NCBI GenBank assembly: GCA_963778185.1
Contig: CAVZTF010000004.1
Location: forward strand, 124,001 to 188,000
Origin: RPQJ01 sp963778185
Lineage (GTDB): Bacteria; Pseudomonadota; Gammaproteobacteria; Steroidobacterales; Steroidobacteraceae
Direction of reading: 5' to 3'
DNA length: 64,000 bases
A model generated the notes under the pieces. It was not told the DNA's origin and made no database searches. It saw only the letters and a program-made list of their open reading frames with translations. Both the position numbers and the translations under genes were made by a program. Below are positions 36,304 to 48,637 of the stretch, one piece after another (the stretch's first letter is position 1; each line of letters opens with the position of its first letter).

Positions 36304-36885
36304 ATGAACACGTTTACGCACGCCTTGATCGACTACTGGCACCGGCTGCCGGCCACCCCGGCGAGCATCCGCAGCCAGGCTCTGCAGCGCACCTGCCAGC
36401 GGGTACGGGCCGGCGAACTCGCGCCTGACGCACTCGTTCCCTATGCGCTCGCCGACATCGACGACGACGTGGTTTGCGGCGCCGTCTCCGAGTACCTCGA
36501 CTCGAACGCGACCCGCGCCCGCACGCATGGCGAGCCCGTCGACAACACGCTCGAGTGGATCCGCCGCAATCTTGCCCTGAATCGTGGTGCGGTCTTCGCT
36601 GCGGTCCTGGGGCGCGGTGATCCGGCGCTCAACGAGCGACTCGCTCCCTTGCGCCTCACCTTGTCGGCGGACGAAGTGGCGACCGTGGGCCGTCGCGCGG
36701 CGCTGCGATCGTGCCCGCACGCGCGCCAGTTCCTGAGCGACTGGCTCGACCTGCTGCGGGACGAGGACGGGGATCACTCCTCGTCGGGTTTGCGCATCGT
36801 CCCCAGCCACGACGACACGTCGCGTGGCTTGCGGTCCTCGAGCCACGCGAATACCAGTTCGTGCCAGGACACGCGCTGCACGTAG
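36304..36885 (+). CDS. Hypothetical protein controlled by a structured leader
   Basis: A protein of up to 193 residues, soluble, helical in appearance, starting MNTFTHALIDYWHRLPATP. Residues 1-157 look like a genuine protein (LADIDDDVVCGAVSEYLDSN and ALNRGAVFAAVLGRGDPALN). The last 35 residues are Ser/His/Arg-rich and lie entirely inside the opposite-strand slt gene, so they look like read-through of a lost stop rather than evolved sequence. I recognise no family. It follows the leader RNA and terminator by about 85 bases and is the natural target of that regulation. Confidence 0.6.
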   Translation: MNTFTHALIDYWHRLPATPASIRSQALQRTCQRVRAGELAPDALVPYALADIDDDVVCGAVSEYLDSNATRARTHGEPVDNTLEWIRRNLALNRGAVFAAVLGRGDPALNERLAPLRLTLSADEVATVGRRAALRSCPHARQFLSDWLDLLRDEDGDHSSSGLRIVPSHDDTSRGLRSSSHANTSSCQDTRCT

Positions 36886-38726
36886 GCGCGGGTCTCGTTG
36901 AACGGAATGTTCTCCACCCACACGTCTGCATCCATCGGCGCATCGGGCAGCCAGCGGCGCGCCGCGGCGGGACCGGCGTTGTAGCTGGCAATGGCGAGCA
37001 GCCGCTGGCCGCCGGAGCGGTCGATCAGGTCGCGCAGGTAGGCGGAGCCGAGCGGCACGTTGCCCGACGGCGTGAGCAGCGAGGCACGCGTCGGGGCGGG
37101 CAGTCCCGCGCGGCGAGCGGTAATGCGGGCGGTGGCGGGCATCAGCTGCATGAGGCCGAGTGCGCCGGCGGAAGATCCCGCGTCGGCGCGATAGAGGCTC
37201 TCCTGGCGGATGATCGCGTAGATCAGCTCCTCCGGCAGCCTCGTGCCGGAGGACGCGCGCCGCACCTCGGCGTCGTAGGGACGCGGGTACAGCAGTTGGT
37301 AGTCGTTGAAGAGGCCGAGGCGTGCCGCGGCCGCGATCGCCGGCAGGTGCCAGCCCCAGCGCGAGGCGAGCCCGACGGCCTGCGTGCGCTGGCTGGGCGT
37401 CAGCGCCTCCCAGGCGACGTTCCATTCGAGTTGCGCGGGCTCCTGCAGGTCGCACAGCAGAAGTTCACGCGTGCGCAGGAAGCCCGGCTCGACCGCGAGG
37501 CCGGCGATCGCCTCCTCGCTCAACTCGATGGGCTGCAGTGTCGGCGCAAAACGCGCACTGAGCCGCGCGGCCGAGAGCACCGCATACCAGTTGTCGGTCG
37601 GCAGCACCGCGGCGTAACCCTGCTGCGCGAGCGGCTGCTCGCCCATCTGCTCGGCCGCCCGTGCGTGCCAGTACCGCCAGCGGTTCTGGTTGCGCAGCAC
37701 CTCGGGCATCGCTGCGATGGCCCTGCGCGCGCGCGACCAGTCGCCGTCCCACAGCGCTGCGCGCGCGTGCCACTCGTGCGCGCGCTCGTCGAAATCGTCC
37801 GCATGCACGCGGGAATAGAACTCGAGCGCGCCGTCGTGCCGGCTCCAGGACAGCGCCAGCGCTACTGCCAGCGCATACGGGCTCGCGGCGCGCGAATCGA
37901 GGTTGCGGGCCTGCAGCAGTGCCGGGAATCGGCTGGCGGCGGCCTCGGCGTCGGCACGCGCGTAGCGCGTCCAGCCGTCGAGCAACGCGGCGGGCTCGAC
38001 GGGTCGTGCCGGGTTCGCGATCAGGCCGTCGATCGCGGTGCGCGGCTGCTCGATGAGGATGGCCCACTGGTCAAGCGGCGCGGCCGCGGCGTCGGGCAGC
38101 GAACGGGCGAGGTGACGCGCGAGACCGGCCTGGCCGTCCGCGAGCGCGAGCCGGGCGCGGCGCTCGACGAGTTCCGGCGTGATTTTCCCTTGCGCCTTGA
38201 GCCAGTCGAACGCCGGGTCGCAGGCGTCCGGCAGGTTCTTCGGGCTCAGCCACTGGGCGGCGACGTCGTCCGCGAGACCGTCCGTGCGGCCGAGCCCGAG
38301 GCGCGCGGAGAACGAGTTGCAGCGTGCGGCCACGGTGTCGTCCACGTCCGGACGGTAGGCCGCAAGATACGCGGTCCATTGCCGGCGCAGCGCCAGTTCC
38401 ATCAGCCAGCTGCGCCGCAGCGAACGTGCGACCGGCTCGTCGCCGTGGCGCTGCAGGAAGGCATCGATCCCGGCCGCCGCCGTCGGATCGGCGAAGCGCC
38501 TCTGCAGCCGTGCCGCCTCGAGGTAGGGGTACAACGGGTAGGCGCGCAGTGCGTCGCTGTCGGTCGCGGGCCCGGCCGTCCGGCTGGTCGTGGCCTGGGC
38601 GTGCGCCTCGATGAACTGCCGCCGCGCATCAGCGTGAGGATCGGCGGCGGCGCAGCTCGCGACGGTCGGCAGGGCGATCACCAGGAGGAGTGGCAGGGAC
38701 ATCAGGAAAGTGCGCGTCGAGTGCAT
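36774..38726 (-). CDS. slt: Soluble lytic murein transglycosylase
   Basis: A 650-residue periplasmic enzyme cleaving the MurNAc-GlcNAc bond with formation of 1,6-anhydroMurNAc. It has a signal peptide (LPLLLVIALPTVASCAA), a long alpha-superhelical U-shaped region rich in Ala/Arg/Trp repeats, a linker, and a C-terminal catalytic domain with the Glu in IIRQESLYRADAGSSAGALG followed by LMQLMPATA and later IASYNAGP. Length and layout match Slt70. Its 3' end overlaps the convergent hypothetical gene by 112 bases. Confidence 0.93.
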   Translation of the reverse strand: MHSTRTFLMSLPLLLVIALPTVASCAAADPHADARRQFIEAHAQATTSRTAGPATDSDALRAYPLYPYLEAARLQRRFADPTAAAGIDAFLQRHGDEPVARSLRRSWLMELALRRQWTAYLAAYRPDVDDTVAARCNSFSARLGLGRTDGLADDVAAQWLSPKNLPDACDPAFDWLKAQGKITPELVERRARLALADGQAGLARHLARSLPDAAAAPLDQWAILIEQPRTAIDGLIANPARPVEPAALLDGWTRYARADAEAAASRFPALLQARNLDSRAASPYALAVALALSWSRHDGALEFYSRVHADDFDERAHEWHARAALWDGDWSRARRAIAAMPEVLRNQNRWRYWHARAAEQMGEQPLAQQGYAAVLPTDNWYAVLSAARLSARFAPTLQPIELSEEAIAGLAVEPGFLRTRELLLCDLQEPAQLEWNVAWEALTPSQRTQAVGLASRWGWHLPAIAAAARLGLFNDYQLLYPRPYDAEVRRASSGTRLPEELIYAIIRQESLYRADAGSSAGALGLMQLMPATARITARRAGLPAPTRASLLTPSGNVPLGSAYLRDLIDRSGGQRLLAIASYNAGPAAARRWLPDAPMDADVWVENIPFNETRAYVQRVSWHELVFAWLEDRKPRDVSSWLGTMRKPDEE

Positions 38727-38932
38727 GGGCGGGAGTTTACCCGCCTTGCCCGACCGCCCGGACGCTCATGGTAAGTGGTTGATTGGTTGCGACAATCGAC
38801 ACAAACCTGGCCACTCTCGGAAACTCCCATTAACAATCATTGTGCGCTGCGGCAGACTCGGGAAATCGCGCGGAGGCCGAGCCCGCGGCATCCGCCTGTT
38901 CCTGCTCGATCCTGACGAAGGGAGATGACCCC

Positions 38933-41083
<2,151 letters not shown>

Positions 41084-41118
41084 AGCACACGCCCACCACG
41101 AATCCTGGAGAGATCAAG

Positions 41119-42294
<1,176 letters not shown>

Positions 42295-42308
42295 TCGCGA
42301 GCCTCCCT

Positions 42309-42327
42309 CTCCCGCCTTTGGCGGGAG
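42309..42327. other. Perfect GC hairpin after fadA
   Basis: CTCCCGCC and GGCGGGAG form an eight-base perfect stem with a TTT loop, 14 bases beyond the fadA stop. No run of T follows on the plus strand, so it is not a classic intrinsic terminator. It could stabilise the fadBA transcript or aid Rho-dependent termination. Confidence 0.4.
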
Positions 42328-42492
42328 GCGGCGGCGTCTGCCTGCCTCCGCTGCCCCGGCCGCCCGTCCGGGGCGCTCGCAGCCATTGCGCATCTTCCCT
42401 AGTCGACGCGCACTCGACTGCGCATAACCCCGAATACCGCGGGGCCGCCTCCTGAGGGAAATTCGGCGCGGCAATACGCCGGCGGAGGTCGC

Positions 42493-44427
42493 ATGGACAC
42501 CAAGGCAAAAGACGTCTCGATGCAGCTGGCCGAGGACGCCCGACAGGCGGACTGGGAGGCCGTGAGCTTCACCGCCGAGGTCTTCAAGGGCAACTTCCGC
42601 TGGGACCTGCTGCACCCGTTCCCGGCGCAGTCCGCCGAGGACAAGGCGATCGGCGACGCGTACATCGAGAAGATCCGCCCGGTCATCGAGAAGTTCATCG
42701 ACCCGTGGGACATCGACGAGAAGGGCGAGTACCCCCGCGAGGCGCTCGACGCAATGGCCGAGGTTGGCCTCTTCGGCATGAAGATCCCGAAGGAATACGG
42801 CGGCCTCGGCTTCTCCGTCACGAACTACGCCCGCGTGCTCGGTTTCGTCGGCAGCTACTGCGCCAGCACGGTGGCCTTCCTCTCGGCTCACCAGAGCATC
42901 GGCGTCCCGCAGCCGCTCAAGGAATTCGGTACCGAGGAGCAGAAGCGCAAGTACCTGCCGCGCCTCGCGAAGGGCGAGATCTCCGCGTTCGCGCTCACCG
43001 AGCCCGGCGTCGGCTCCGATCCCGCGCGCATGTCGACGACGGCCACGCCCTCGGCCGACGGCAAGTACTACACGCTGAACGGCGACAAGCTCTGGTGCAC
43101 CAACGTCAGTGATCCCAAGACGACGCTGATTGCCGTGCTGGCGCGCACCCCGGACAAGGTGCTGCCGGACGGCAGGAAGCTACCGCAGATTTCCTGCTTC
43201 GTGGTGGAGACCGCGTGGCCGGGCGTGGAGCGCGTGCGGCGCTCGCGCTTCATGGGGCTGCGCGGCATCGCCAACGGCGTGGTCGCGTTCGACGGCGTGA
43301 AGGTGCCCGTCGAGAACCTCATCGGCAAGCCCGGCGAAGGGCTCAAGATCGCGCTCGCGACGCTGAACGTCGGCCGCCTCGGCATCCCGGCCGCGGCCAT
43401 CGGCGGCGGCATGGCGCTCGTCGACGACGCGAAGTGGTGGACCTCGACGCGCCAGCAGTGGGGCCAGCCGGTGGGCAAGCACCAGGCGGTCGCCAAGCTG
43501 GTGTCGGGCTACATGGCGCAGTTGTTCGCGATGAAGGCGATGGTCGGTGTCGCCTGCGCGTTCGCCGACCACAAGAACGCCGACATACGCCTCGAGGCGG
43601 CGGCCGCAAAGTACTTCTGCTCGGAAACGCTGTGGAAGATGTACGACGACTACCTGCAGGTGCGCGGCGGCCGCGGCTACGAGCGGGCCAAGTCGCTCTA
43701 CGAGCGCGGTGAGCGCCCGACCAGCGTGGAGATGGGGCTGCGCGACGCACGCATCAACCGCATCTTCGAGGGCTCCTCGCAGGTCATGCACCTGATCATG
43801 GCCCGCGAGGCGCTCGATACCCACTTCAAGCTCGTCATGCCGATCATGCAGCCGAAGCCCGGCCAGAAGATCACCAAGCGCGAGGCGATGATGAAGGCCG
43901 CCGGGTTCTACTCGACCTGGCTGCCGAAGCTGTTCATGCCGGAAACGGGCGGCCACCTCGCGGCGCCGCACCTGAACGAGAAGAACCGCAAGCACCTGGC
44001 GTACGCAGCCAAGACCAGCAAGCTGCTCGCGCGACGGCTGTTCGCGACCATGGCGAAGTACGGTCCGAAGCTCGAGAAGGAACAGATCATCCTCGCCAAC
44101 TTCGTCGACATCGGGGTGGACCTGTTCGTGATGGCCTCGACGCTGTCGTACGCCGACCACCTCGTCGCGACGAATCCGTCCGACCAGTCGCCGCAGGAAC
44201 TCGCGGATCTGTTCTGCCGCGAGGCGCGGCGCCGCATCGAGGGCAATTTCCGCGCGGTGAAGAGCAATTTCAACCGCTCCTACAACAAGGTCGCTGGCCT
44301 GCTGATGGACGGCAAGCTCGACTGGCTCGGCGAAGGAGCGATGAATCCAATCCCGCCGAAGTACCGGGACTGGGAGAAGAACGACTACGAGCACCCGGCG
44401 GAGACCGCCGGCAAGGAAGCGGCCTAA
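42493..44427 (+). CDS. Acyl-CoA dehydrogenase (long-chain type)
   Basis: A 644-residue FAD enzyme catalysing the first step of beta-oxidation. The conserved blocks are FALTEPGVGSDPARM (FAD/substrate), LWCTNVSDP, RGIANGVVAFDGVKVPVENL and, near residue 430, RINRIFEGSSQVMHLIMARE. The extra C-terminal domain of about 180 residues resembles VLCAD/ACAD9-type enzymes rather than FadE. It follows fadBA after 198 bases and may share its regulation. The start is supported by GGCGGAGG ahead of the ATG. Confidence 0.9.
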   Translation: MDTKAKDVSMQLAEDARQADWEAVSFTAEVFKGNFRWDLLHPFPAQSAEDKAIGDAYIEKIRPVIEKFIDPWDIDEKGEYPREALDAMAEVGLFGMKIPKEYGGLGFSVTNYARVLGFVGSYCASTVAFLSAHQSIGVPQPLKEFGTEEQKRKYLPRLAKGEISAFALTEPGVGSDPARMSTTATPSADGKYYTLNGDKLWCTNVSDPKTTLIAVLARTPDKVLPDGRKLPQISCFVVETAWPGVERVRRSRFMGLRGIANGVVAFDGVKVPVENLIGKPGEGLKIALATLNVGRLGIPAAAIGGGMALVDDAKWWTSTRQQWGQPVGKHQAVAKLVSGYMAQLFAMKAMVGVACAFADHKNADIRLEAAAAKYFCSETLWKMYDDYLQVRGGRGYERAKSLYERGERPTSVEMGLRDARINRIFEGSSQVMHLIMAREALDTHFKLVMPIMQPKPGQKITKREAMMKAAGFYSTWLPKLFMPETGGHLAAPHLNEKNRKHLAYAAKTSKLLARRLFATMAKYGPKLEKEQIILANFVDIGVDLFVMASTLSYADHLVATNPSDQSPQELADLFCREARRRIEGNFRAVKSNFNRSYNKVAGLLMDGKLDWLGEGAMNPIPPKYRDWEKNDYEHPAETAGKEAA

Positions 44428-46301
44428 TCCAGCACGGCGGCGAGGGTGGCGAAGTTGCGAGCGTGCGCGACGTCGGAGGGCGTGGCGCCCTCGCGATTGC
44501 GCAGCTTGCGGCTCGCGCCCGCCGCGAGCAGCGCCTGGACTGTCTCGAGGCTTCCCGATTGGCTGGCAAGGATCAGCGCCGTGTCGCCGTTACGGTTCTG
44601 CACGTCCACCTCGGCGCCGGACGCCAGCAGGCGACGCACCACGGCCGAATGACCGCCCGTCGCGGCGAGCATGAGCGCGGTGTCTCCGGTGGCGCTTCGT
44701 GTCGAGACGTTCGCCCCCGAGCGCGCCAGCCGATCGACGATGTCCGCGTGCCCGTGCGCTGCGGCGCAGGCAAGCGGGGTGACGCCGTCCGCATCCACCG
44801 CATCGACCTGCGCGCCGTCCTGAAGAAGGGCGGCCACGACCTGGGGTGCGCCGTTACTCGCCGCAAGCCATAGCGGCGTGCGCCCCGCAGAATCGGCAGT
44901 GGAGGAGGCGGCCTTTGCGGCCAGCAAGAGGCCGACGATCTCCACCTGGTCGCGGCCGGCGGCATCAAGCAGGACCCCACGTCCCTGGGCGCTGCGCACG
45001 TCCGGGTTCGCACCTGCTTCGAGCAGGATGCGCACTGCCGTGGCATTGCCGGCCTCCACCGCGACGACGAGCGGCGCCGGTTCCTTCGCGGCATGCGAGC
45101 CCGGATCGACGCCGTTCTGCAGCAGCGCCCGCAGTGCCTTCTCGCGGCCGAGTCGCACGGCGTTGCCGAGCGGCGTAAAGCCGCGTGCGTCCGTCCGCGA
45201 CGCATCCGCGCCGGCCCGCAGCAGGACTGCAACGGATTGCGGCGCGTCCGAGGCTACGGCGACCATGAGTGCCGAGTCGCCACCCGTGGTCCTGGCGTTC
45301 GGGTCGGCGCCCCGGCCCAGCAATGCCTGCAGCAACGCTGGGTCCGCGCGACTCGCCGCCACGACGACGTCCGGCCAACCGGCATACGCGTCGTTCGCGG
45401 CCCGCGACATCGAGCCCGACGGCGCAGGAGACGAATTTGCAACAGCCACTCGCACCGGCACGGCCCCGGCCGCGAGCAGGTCCTGCGACTGTCGTGACCT
45501 TCCGCTGCGCGCCGCGTAGACGTAGGCCGTGTTGCCGGCACGGTCGACGGCGGCCACGCTGGCTTTTGCCTCGAGCAAGCGCTTACAGGCCTCCGGACGC
45601 TCCGCACCGCATGCAAGCATCAACGCCGTCACGCCGTACTGGTCCGTCGCATCGACCTTCGCGCCGTGCGACAGCAGCAGGCTGACAGCCTCCGCCGCGC
45701 CAGAATCCGCCGCGTGATGCAGGGCCGTCCGACCGAACGGGTCCGTCGCGTTCACGCGATCCGCCTTAGCCAGTGCGACAATCGTTGTCACGTCGCCTCG
45801 CGCCGCAGCGCGCCACAATTCGATTCGCAGCGACCCCTCGTCCGCCAACGTGTCCTCGAGGCGGAACTCGAGGGGCAGCGCGCCGCGCCGCTGCAGTTCC
45901 TTCGCGTCCGGATCGCCGAGTTCCGCGGCGCGCACGAGCCACTGGCGCGCGCCCGCCGGGTCCGGCGGATCGTTCGTCGCCAGCAGTGCGGAAAGGCCGT
46001 ACGCCGCGCGCGCTTCGCCGGAGGTGGCCGACGATGTGTAGAGTTGCTGTGCACGGCCGCGATCCTGTGTCCCGCCGAGCCCGGCGAGATACAGGCTGCC
46101 GAGCAGGTACTGCGCGCGTCGGTCGCCGCGCTCGGCCAGGGCCGTCAGGGCCTTGATCGCCGTGCCGTAGTCCTTCACCCGGATCGCCGCCTTTGCGGGC
46201 TCGAGCGGATCGACGGTCGCCGTCGCGCCCGGCTTCGGGGTGGCCGACGCGACCAATGGCACCACAACGGCGTCACGCACGCGAGCGCCGCGAGCCACCA
46301 C
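44424..46301 (-). CDS. Ankyrin-repeat protein with N-terminal Sel1-like repeats; N-terminus possibly frameshifted
   Basis: At least 625 residues. Residues 35-145 carry Sel1/TPR-like helices (GDRRAQYLLGSLYLAGLGG and GARQWLVRAAELGDPDAKEL); from about residue 185 on there are some twelve ankyrin repeats of about 33 residues (for example FGRTALHHAADSGAAEAVSL). In the annotated frame the GTG start gives a poor N-terminus. An ATG at 46333 in another frame encodes MEPRNRGVRRGWWLAALACV, a good signal-peptide start, after which the sequence could rejoin the main frame at VPLVASA if one base were added. It overlaps the stop of the oxidoreductase gene upstream. Ankyrin repeats suggest protein binding, perhaps periplasmic. 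Confidence 0.8.
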   Translation of the reverse strand: MVARGARVRDAVVVPLVASATPKPGATATVDPLEPAKAAIRVKDYGTAIKALTALAERGDRRAQYLLGSLYLAGLGGTQDRGRAQQLYTSSATSGEARAAYGLSALLATNDPPDPAGARQWLVRAAELGDPDAKELQRRGALPLEFRLEDTLADEGSLRIELWRAAARGDVTTIVALAKADRVNATDPFGRTALHHAADSGAAEAVSLLLSHGAKVDATDQYGVTALMLACGAERPEACKRLLEAKASVAAVDRAGNTAYVYAARSGRSRQSQDLLAAGAVPVRVAVANSSPAPSGSMSRAANDAYAGWPDVVVAASRADPALLQALLGRGADPNARTTGGDSALMVAVASDAPQSVAVLLRAGADASRTDARGFTPLGNAVRLGREKALRALLQNGVDPGSHAAKEPAPLVVAVEAGNATAVRILLEAGANPDVRSAQGRGVLLDAAGRDQVEIVGLLLAAKAASSTADSAGRTPLWLAASNGAPQVVAALLQDGAQVDAVDADGVTPLACAAAHGHADIVDRLARSGANVSTRSATGDTALMLAATGGHSAVVRRLLASGAEVDVQNRNGDTALILASQSGSLETVQALLAAGASRKLRNREGATPSDVAHARNFATLAAVLD

Positions 46302-46319
46302 CCTCTACGCACGCCCCGA

Positions 46320-47639
46320 TTACGCGGTTCCATACTTCGTCTCGACCTCGAGGCCGACGTTGCGGAGGAAATCGGCCGGCAGCACTCCGCCGACGCTGAC
46401 GATGACAGCATCGTTCGGGACGTCGAACTCACGACCGTCGTGCGTCAGGGTGACCGATGCGGGCTCGATGCTGCGAACCTCCGACTTGAGCAACACCCCG
46501 AGTCGCCCTGATTTCTCGGCGGCCGCAATGCGCTCGCGATTGCGCGGCTTCGCGCGCGAGAACGCGTCGCCGCGGTACGAGAGCGTCACGCGGCGTCCGC
46601 CGCTCTCCGCGACGCTCGCCGCGGCCTCGAGTGCGCTGTCGCCGCCGCCGACGACGAGCACGTCCTGCCCTGCGTACTGCTCGGGGTCGATCAGACGATA
46701 GACTACCTTGGGCAGGTCCTCGCCCGGCACCTCGAGCTTGCGCGGCGTGCCACGCCGCCCGATCGCGAGCAGCACGCTGGCAGCCCGGTGCTCCCCCTTG
46801 GTCGTGCGGACCACGAAACCGTCGCCCGCGCGCACGATGGATTCGACGCGCTCGCCGTAGCGCATCGGCAGGCCCGTCTTGCGCTCGACCCCCTGCCAGA
46901 ACGCGAGCAGCGCCTCCTTCGAGGTCTGGCCGAAGCGCAGCTTGCCCACGATCGGCAGGGTGACCGGCGAAGTCATCACCATCTTGGCGCGCGGATACTG
47001 GAACACGCAGCCGCCGAGCGAGTCCTGCTCGATGGCGGCGAACTTCATGCCGTGGGATTTCGCGGTGAGGGAGGCGGCAAATCCCGCGGGTCCGGCGCCG
47101 ACGACCAGCAGGTCGAGCGCGTCGGCGTCCCGGGCCTTCGGTCGTTGCTTGTTGATCGCGTCCACCGCCTGCCGGCCCTGCGAGAGCGCATTGCGGATCA
47201 GCCCCATCCCGCCGAGTTCGCCGGCCACGAAGATGCCGGGCACGGTGGACTCGAAGCTCGGGCTGAGCAGTGGAATGTCCACGCCGCGCTTCGCCGATCC
47301 GAACACCAGCGTGATCGCGTCGACCGGGCAGGCGGTGCGGCAGGCGCCGTGGCCGATGCAGTCCGAGGGGCTGATGAGATGCGCCTTGTTGCCGATCAGT
47401 CCGAGCACGTGGTGCTCCGGTTGCTCCGGGCAGGCCTTCACGCAGGAGCCGCATCCGATGCAGCGCACGGTGTCGATGACGGGATGGAGCGAGGCCGGCT
47501 CGGCATGGCCCGCGGCGGCAGACTGCTCCCTGACGGCGACGCTGTGCCGTTCCCGGCGACGCGCGCGTGCGAGGTACCAGCCCCAGATCAAAGCAAGCGG
47601 TGCCGCGTAGGCCAGCAGTAGTGCGTGGTTATCACCCAT
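46320..47639 (-). CDS. FAD/NAD(P)-binding oxidoreductase with 4Fe-4S domain, membrane-anchored
   Basis: A 439-residue protein. Residues 5-25 form a membrane anchor (HALLLAYAAPLALIWGWYLA). Cysteines at 60, 63, 66 and 70 (CIGCGSCVKACPE) form one ferredoxin cluster motif. The second, CIGHGACRTACP, has His where the second Cys is usual. Then come a pyridine-nucleotide-disulfide-type domain with VVGAGPAGFAASLTAKSHG and a second Rossmann motif LVVGGGDSALEAAASVA. It would move electrons between NAD(P)H or a donor, FAD and Fe-S centres at the inner membrane. It is divergent from the multiheme operon, with 245 bases between. Confidence 0.82.
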   Translation of the reverse strand: MGDNHALLLAYAAPLALIWGWYLARARRRERHSVAVREQSAAAGHAEPASLHPVIDTVRCIGCGSCVKACPEQPEHHVLGLIGNKAHLISPSDCIGHGACRTACPVDAITLVFGSAKRGVDIPLLSPSFESTVPGIFVAGELGGMGLIRNALSQGRQAVDAINKQRPKARDADALDLLVVGAGPAGFAASLTAKSHGMKFAAIEQDSLGGCVFQYPRAKMVMTSPVTLPIVGKLRFGQTSKEALLAFWQGVERKTGLPMRYGERVESIVRAGDGFVVRTTKGEHRAASVLLAIGRRGTPRKLEVPGEDLPKVVYRLIDPEQYAGQDVLVVGGGDSALEAAASVAESGGRRVTLSYRGDAFSRAKPRNRERIAAAEKSGRLGVLLKSEVRSIEPASVTLTHDGREFDVPNDAVIVSVGGVLPADFLRNVGLEVETKYGTA

Positions 47640-47884
47640 GTGGCGGCAAAGATACTCGGGATTGACGCCGCGACCCACTGGCAGCCGCCCGCGTCCCGCC
47701 AACTGTGTCACAAAAACTGGCAAATCCGGGCCGGGCGTCATAGGATTCGCGCCGCGCCACGCGTACTGTTGCCCTCGCAACATCGTGCGTGAGTGAAAAC
47801 AAAAGAGTCGGACCACAGCGGTCCCGGGGTAGCTCGCACGATCAGCCGGCATTTGCCGGCGCGGGCTGCTTTGGAGGATCGGTG

Positions 47885-48628
47885 ATGGCGGAAGATTCAT
47901 TCACCCTTGGCCAACTGGGCTCGTTCGGCTTGGGCGCGACGGCAGCGTTGCTGCTGGTGCTGCTGGCAAGGACCTGGAGCCATCGGTTCCTGTCGACCGC
48001 CGGGCCGCGCACGCGCACCTATGCCTTTGTCGCCATGGGCCTGCTTGCGGCGCTGTCGTCCGTGGCGCTCGTGGCCGGCCGATCGCCCGAGCGTGGGACC
48101 GGCGCGGCGGCAGCCATGCCGAGCACCGACTTTGAACGCCAGCATGGGATGCCGGCGGAAAGAAGCCTGCAGGACGCCATCGCCGCCAGCGCCACGATCG
48201 TCGGCCAGGGCGGCGCGGGGATGAGCACGGCGGCGAACCCCATGCAGGGGGAGACCGCGAGCCTGCTCGCCCGGGCCGAGGAACACCGCCGCAAGCGCGA
48301 CTTCAAGCAGGCCTGCGAGCTGTACGCGGACCTTGCCAGGCGAGGCGCGATGACGGCCGATTCGTGGGCGGATTACGCGGATGCCCAGGCGTCCCTGGCG
48401 GGCCGGATCGCGGGCGAGCCGGCCCGGGCCATCGAAGCGGCCCTCGCGCTCGAGCCCCGGCACGCCAAGGCGCTCTGGCTGCAGGCCAGCCTCGCCCACG
48501 AGGAGGGCCGCTACCAGGATGCGCTCGACACGTGGCAGCGGCTGCTCGAGATCGTGCCGCCCGGCTCCTCCGATGCACGCATCGTCGAATCGAACATCAC
48601 CGAAGCCACCCGGCTCGCCAGCAACTGA
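47885..48628 (+). CDS. CcmI/CcmH-like TPR protein
   Basis: A 247-residue protein. Two hydrophobic segments (residues 10-28 and 47-66) anchor it; residues 130-240 form TPR-like helices (FKQACELYADLARRGAMTAD, HAKALWLQASLAHEEGRYQ). The composition and the TPR end resemble CcmI/CycH, the chaperone that holds apocytochrome c during heme ligation. A GGAGGATCGGTG stretch precedes the ATG; an in-frame GTG sits one codon upstream. As first gene of the multiheme operon it could serve maturation of the two very heme-rich cytochromes. Confidence 0.72.
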   Translation: MAEDSFTLGQLGSFGLGATAALLLVLLARTWSHRFLSTAGPRTRTYAFVAMGLLAALSSVALVAGRSPERGTGAAAAMPSTDFERQHGMPAERSLQDAIAASATIVGQGGAGMSTAANPMQGETASLLARAEEHRRKRDFKQACELYADLARRGAMTADSWADYADAQASLAGRIAGEPARAIEAALALEPRHAKALWLQASLAHEEGRYQDALDTWQRLLEIVPPGSSDARIVESNITEATRLASN

Positions 48629-48637
48629 GACCACTAC

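Noticed and set aside
42309..42327. Intrinsic terminator for fadBA
   Set aside because: Perfect stem but no T-tract on either side; kept only as a hairpin.
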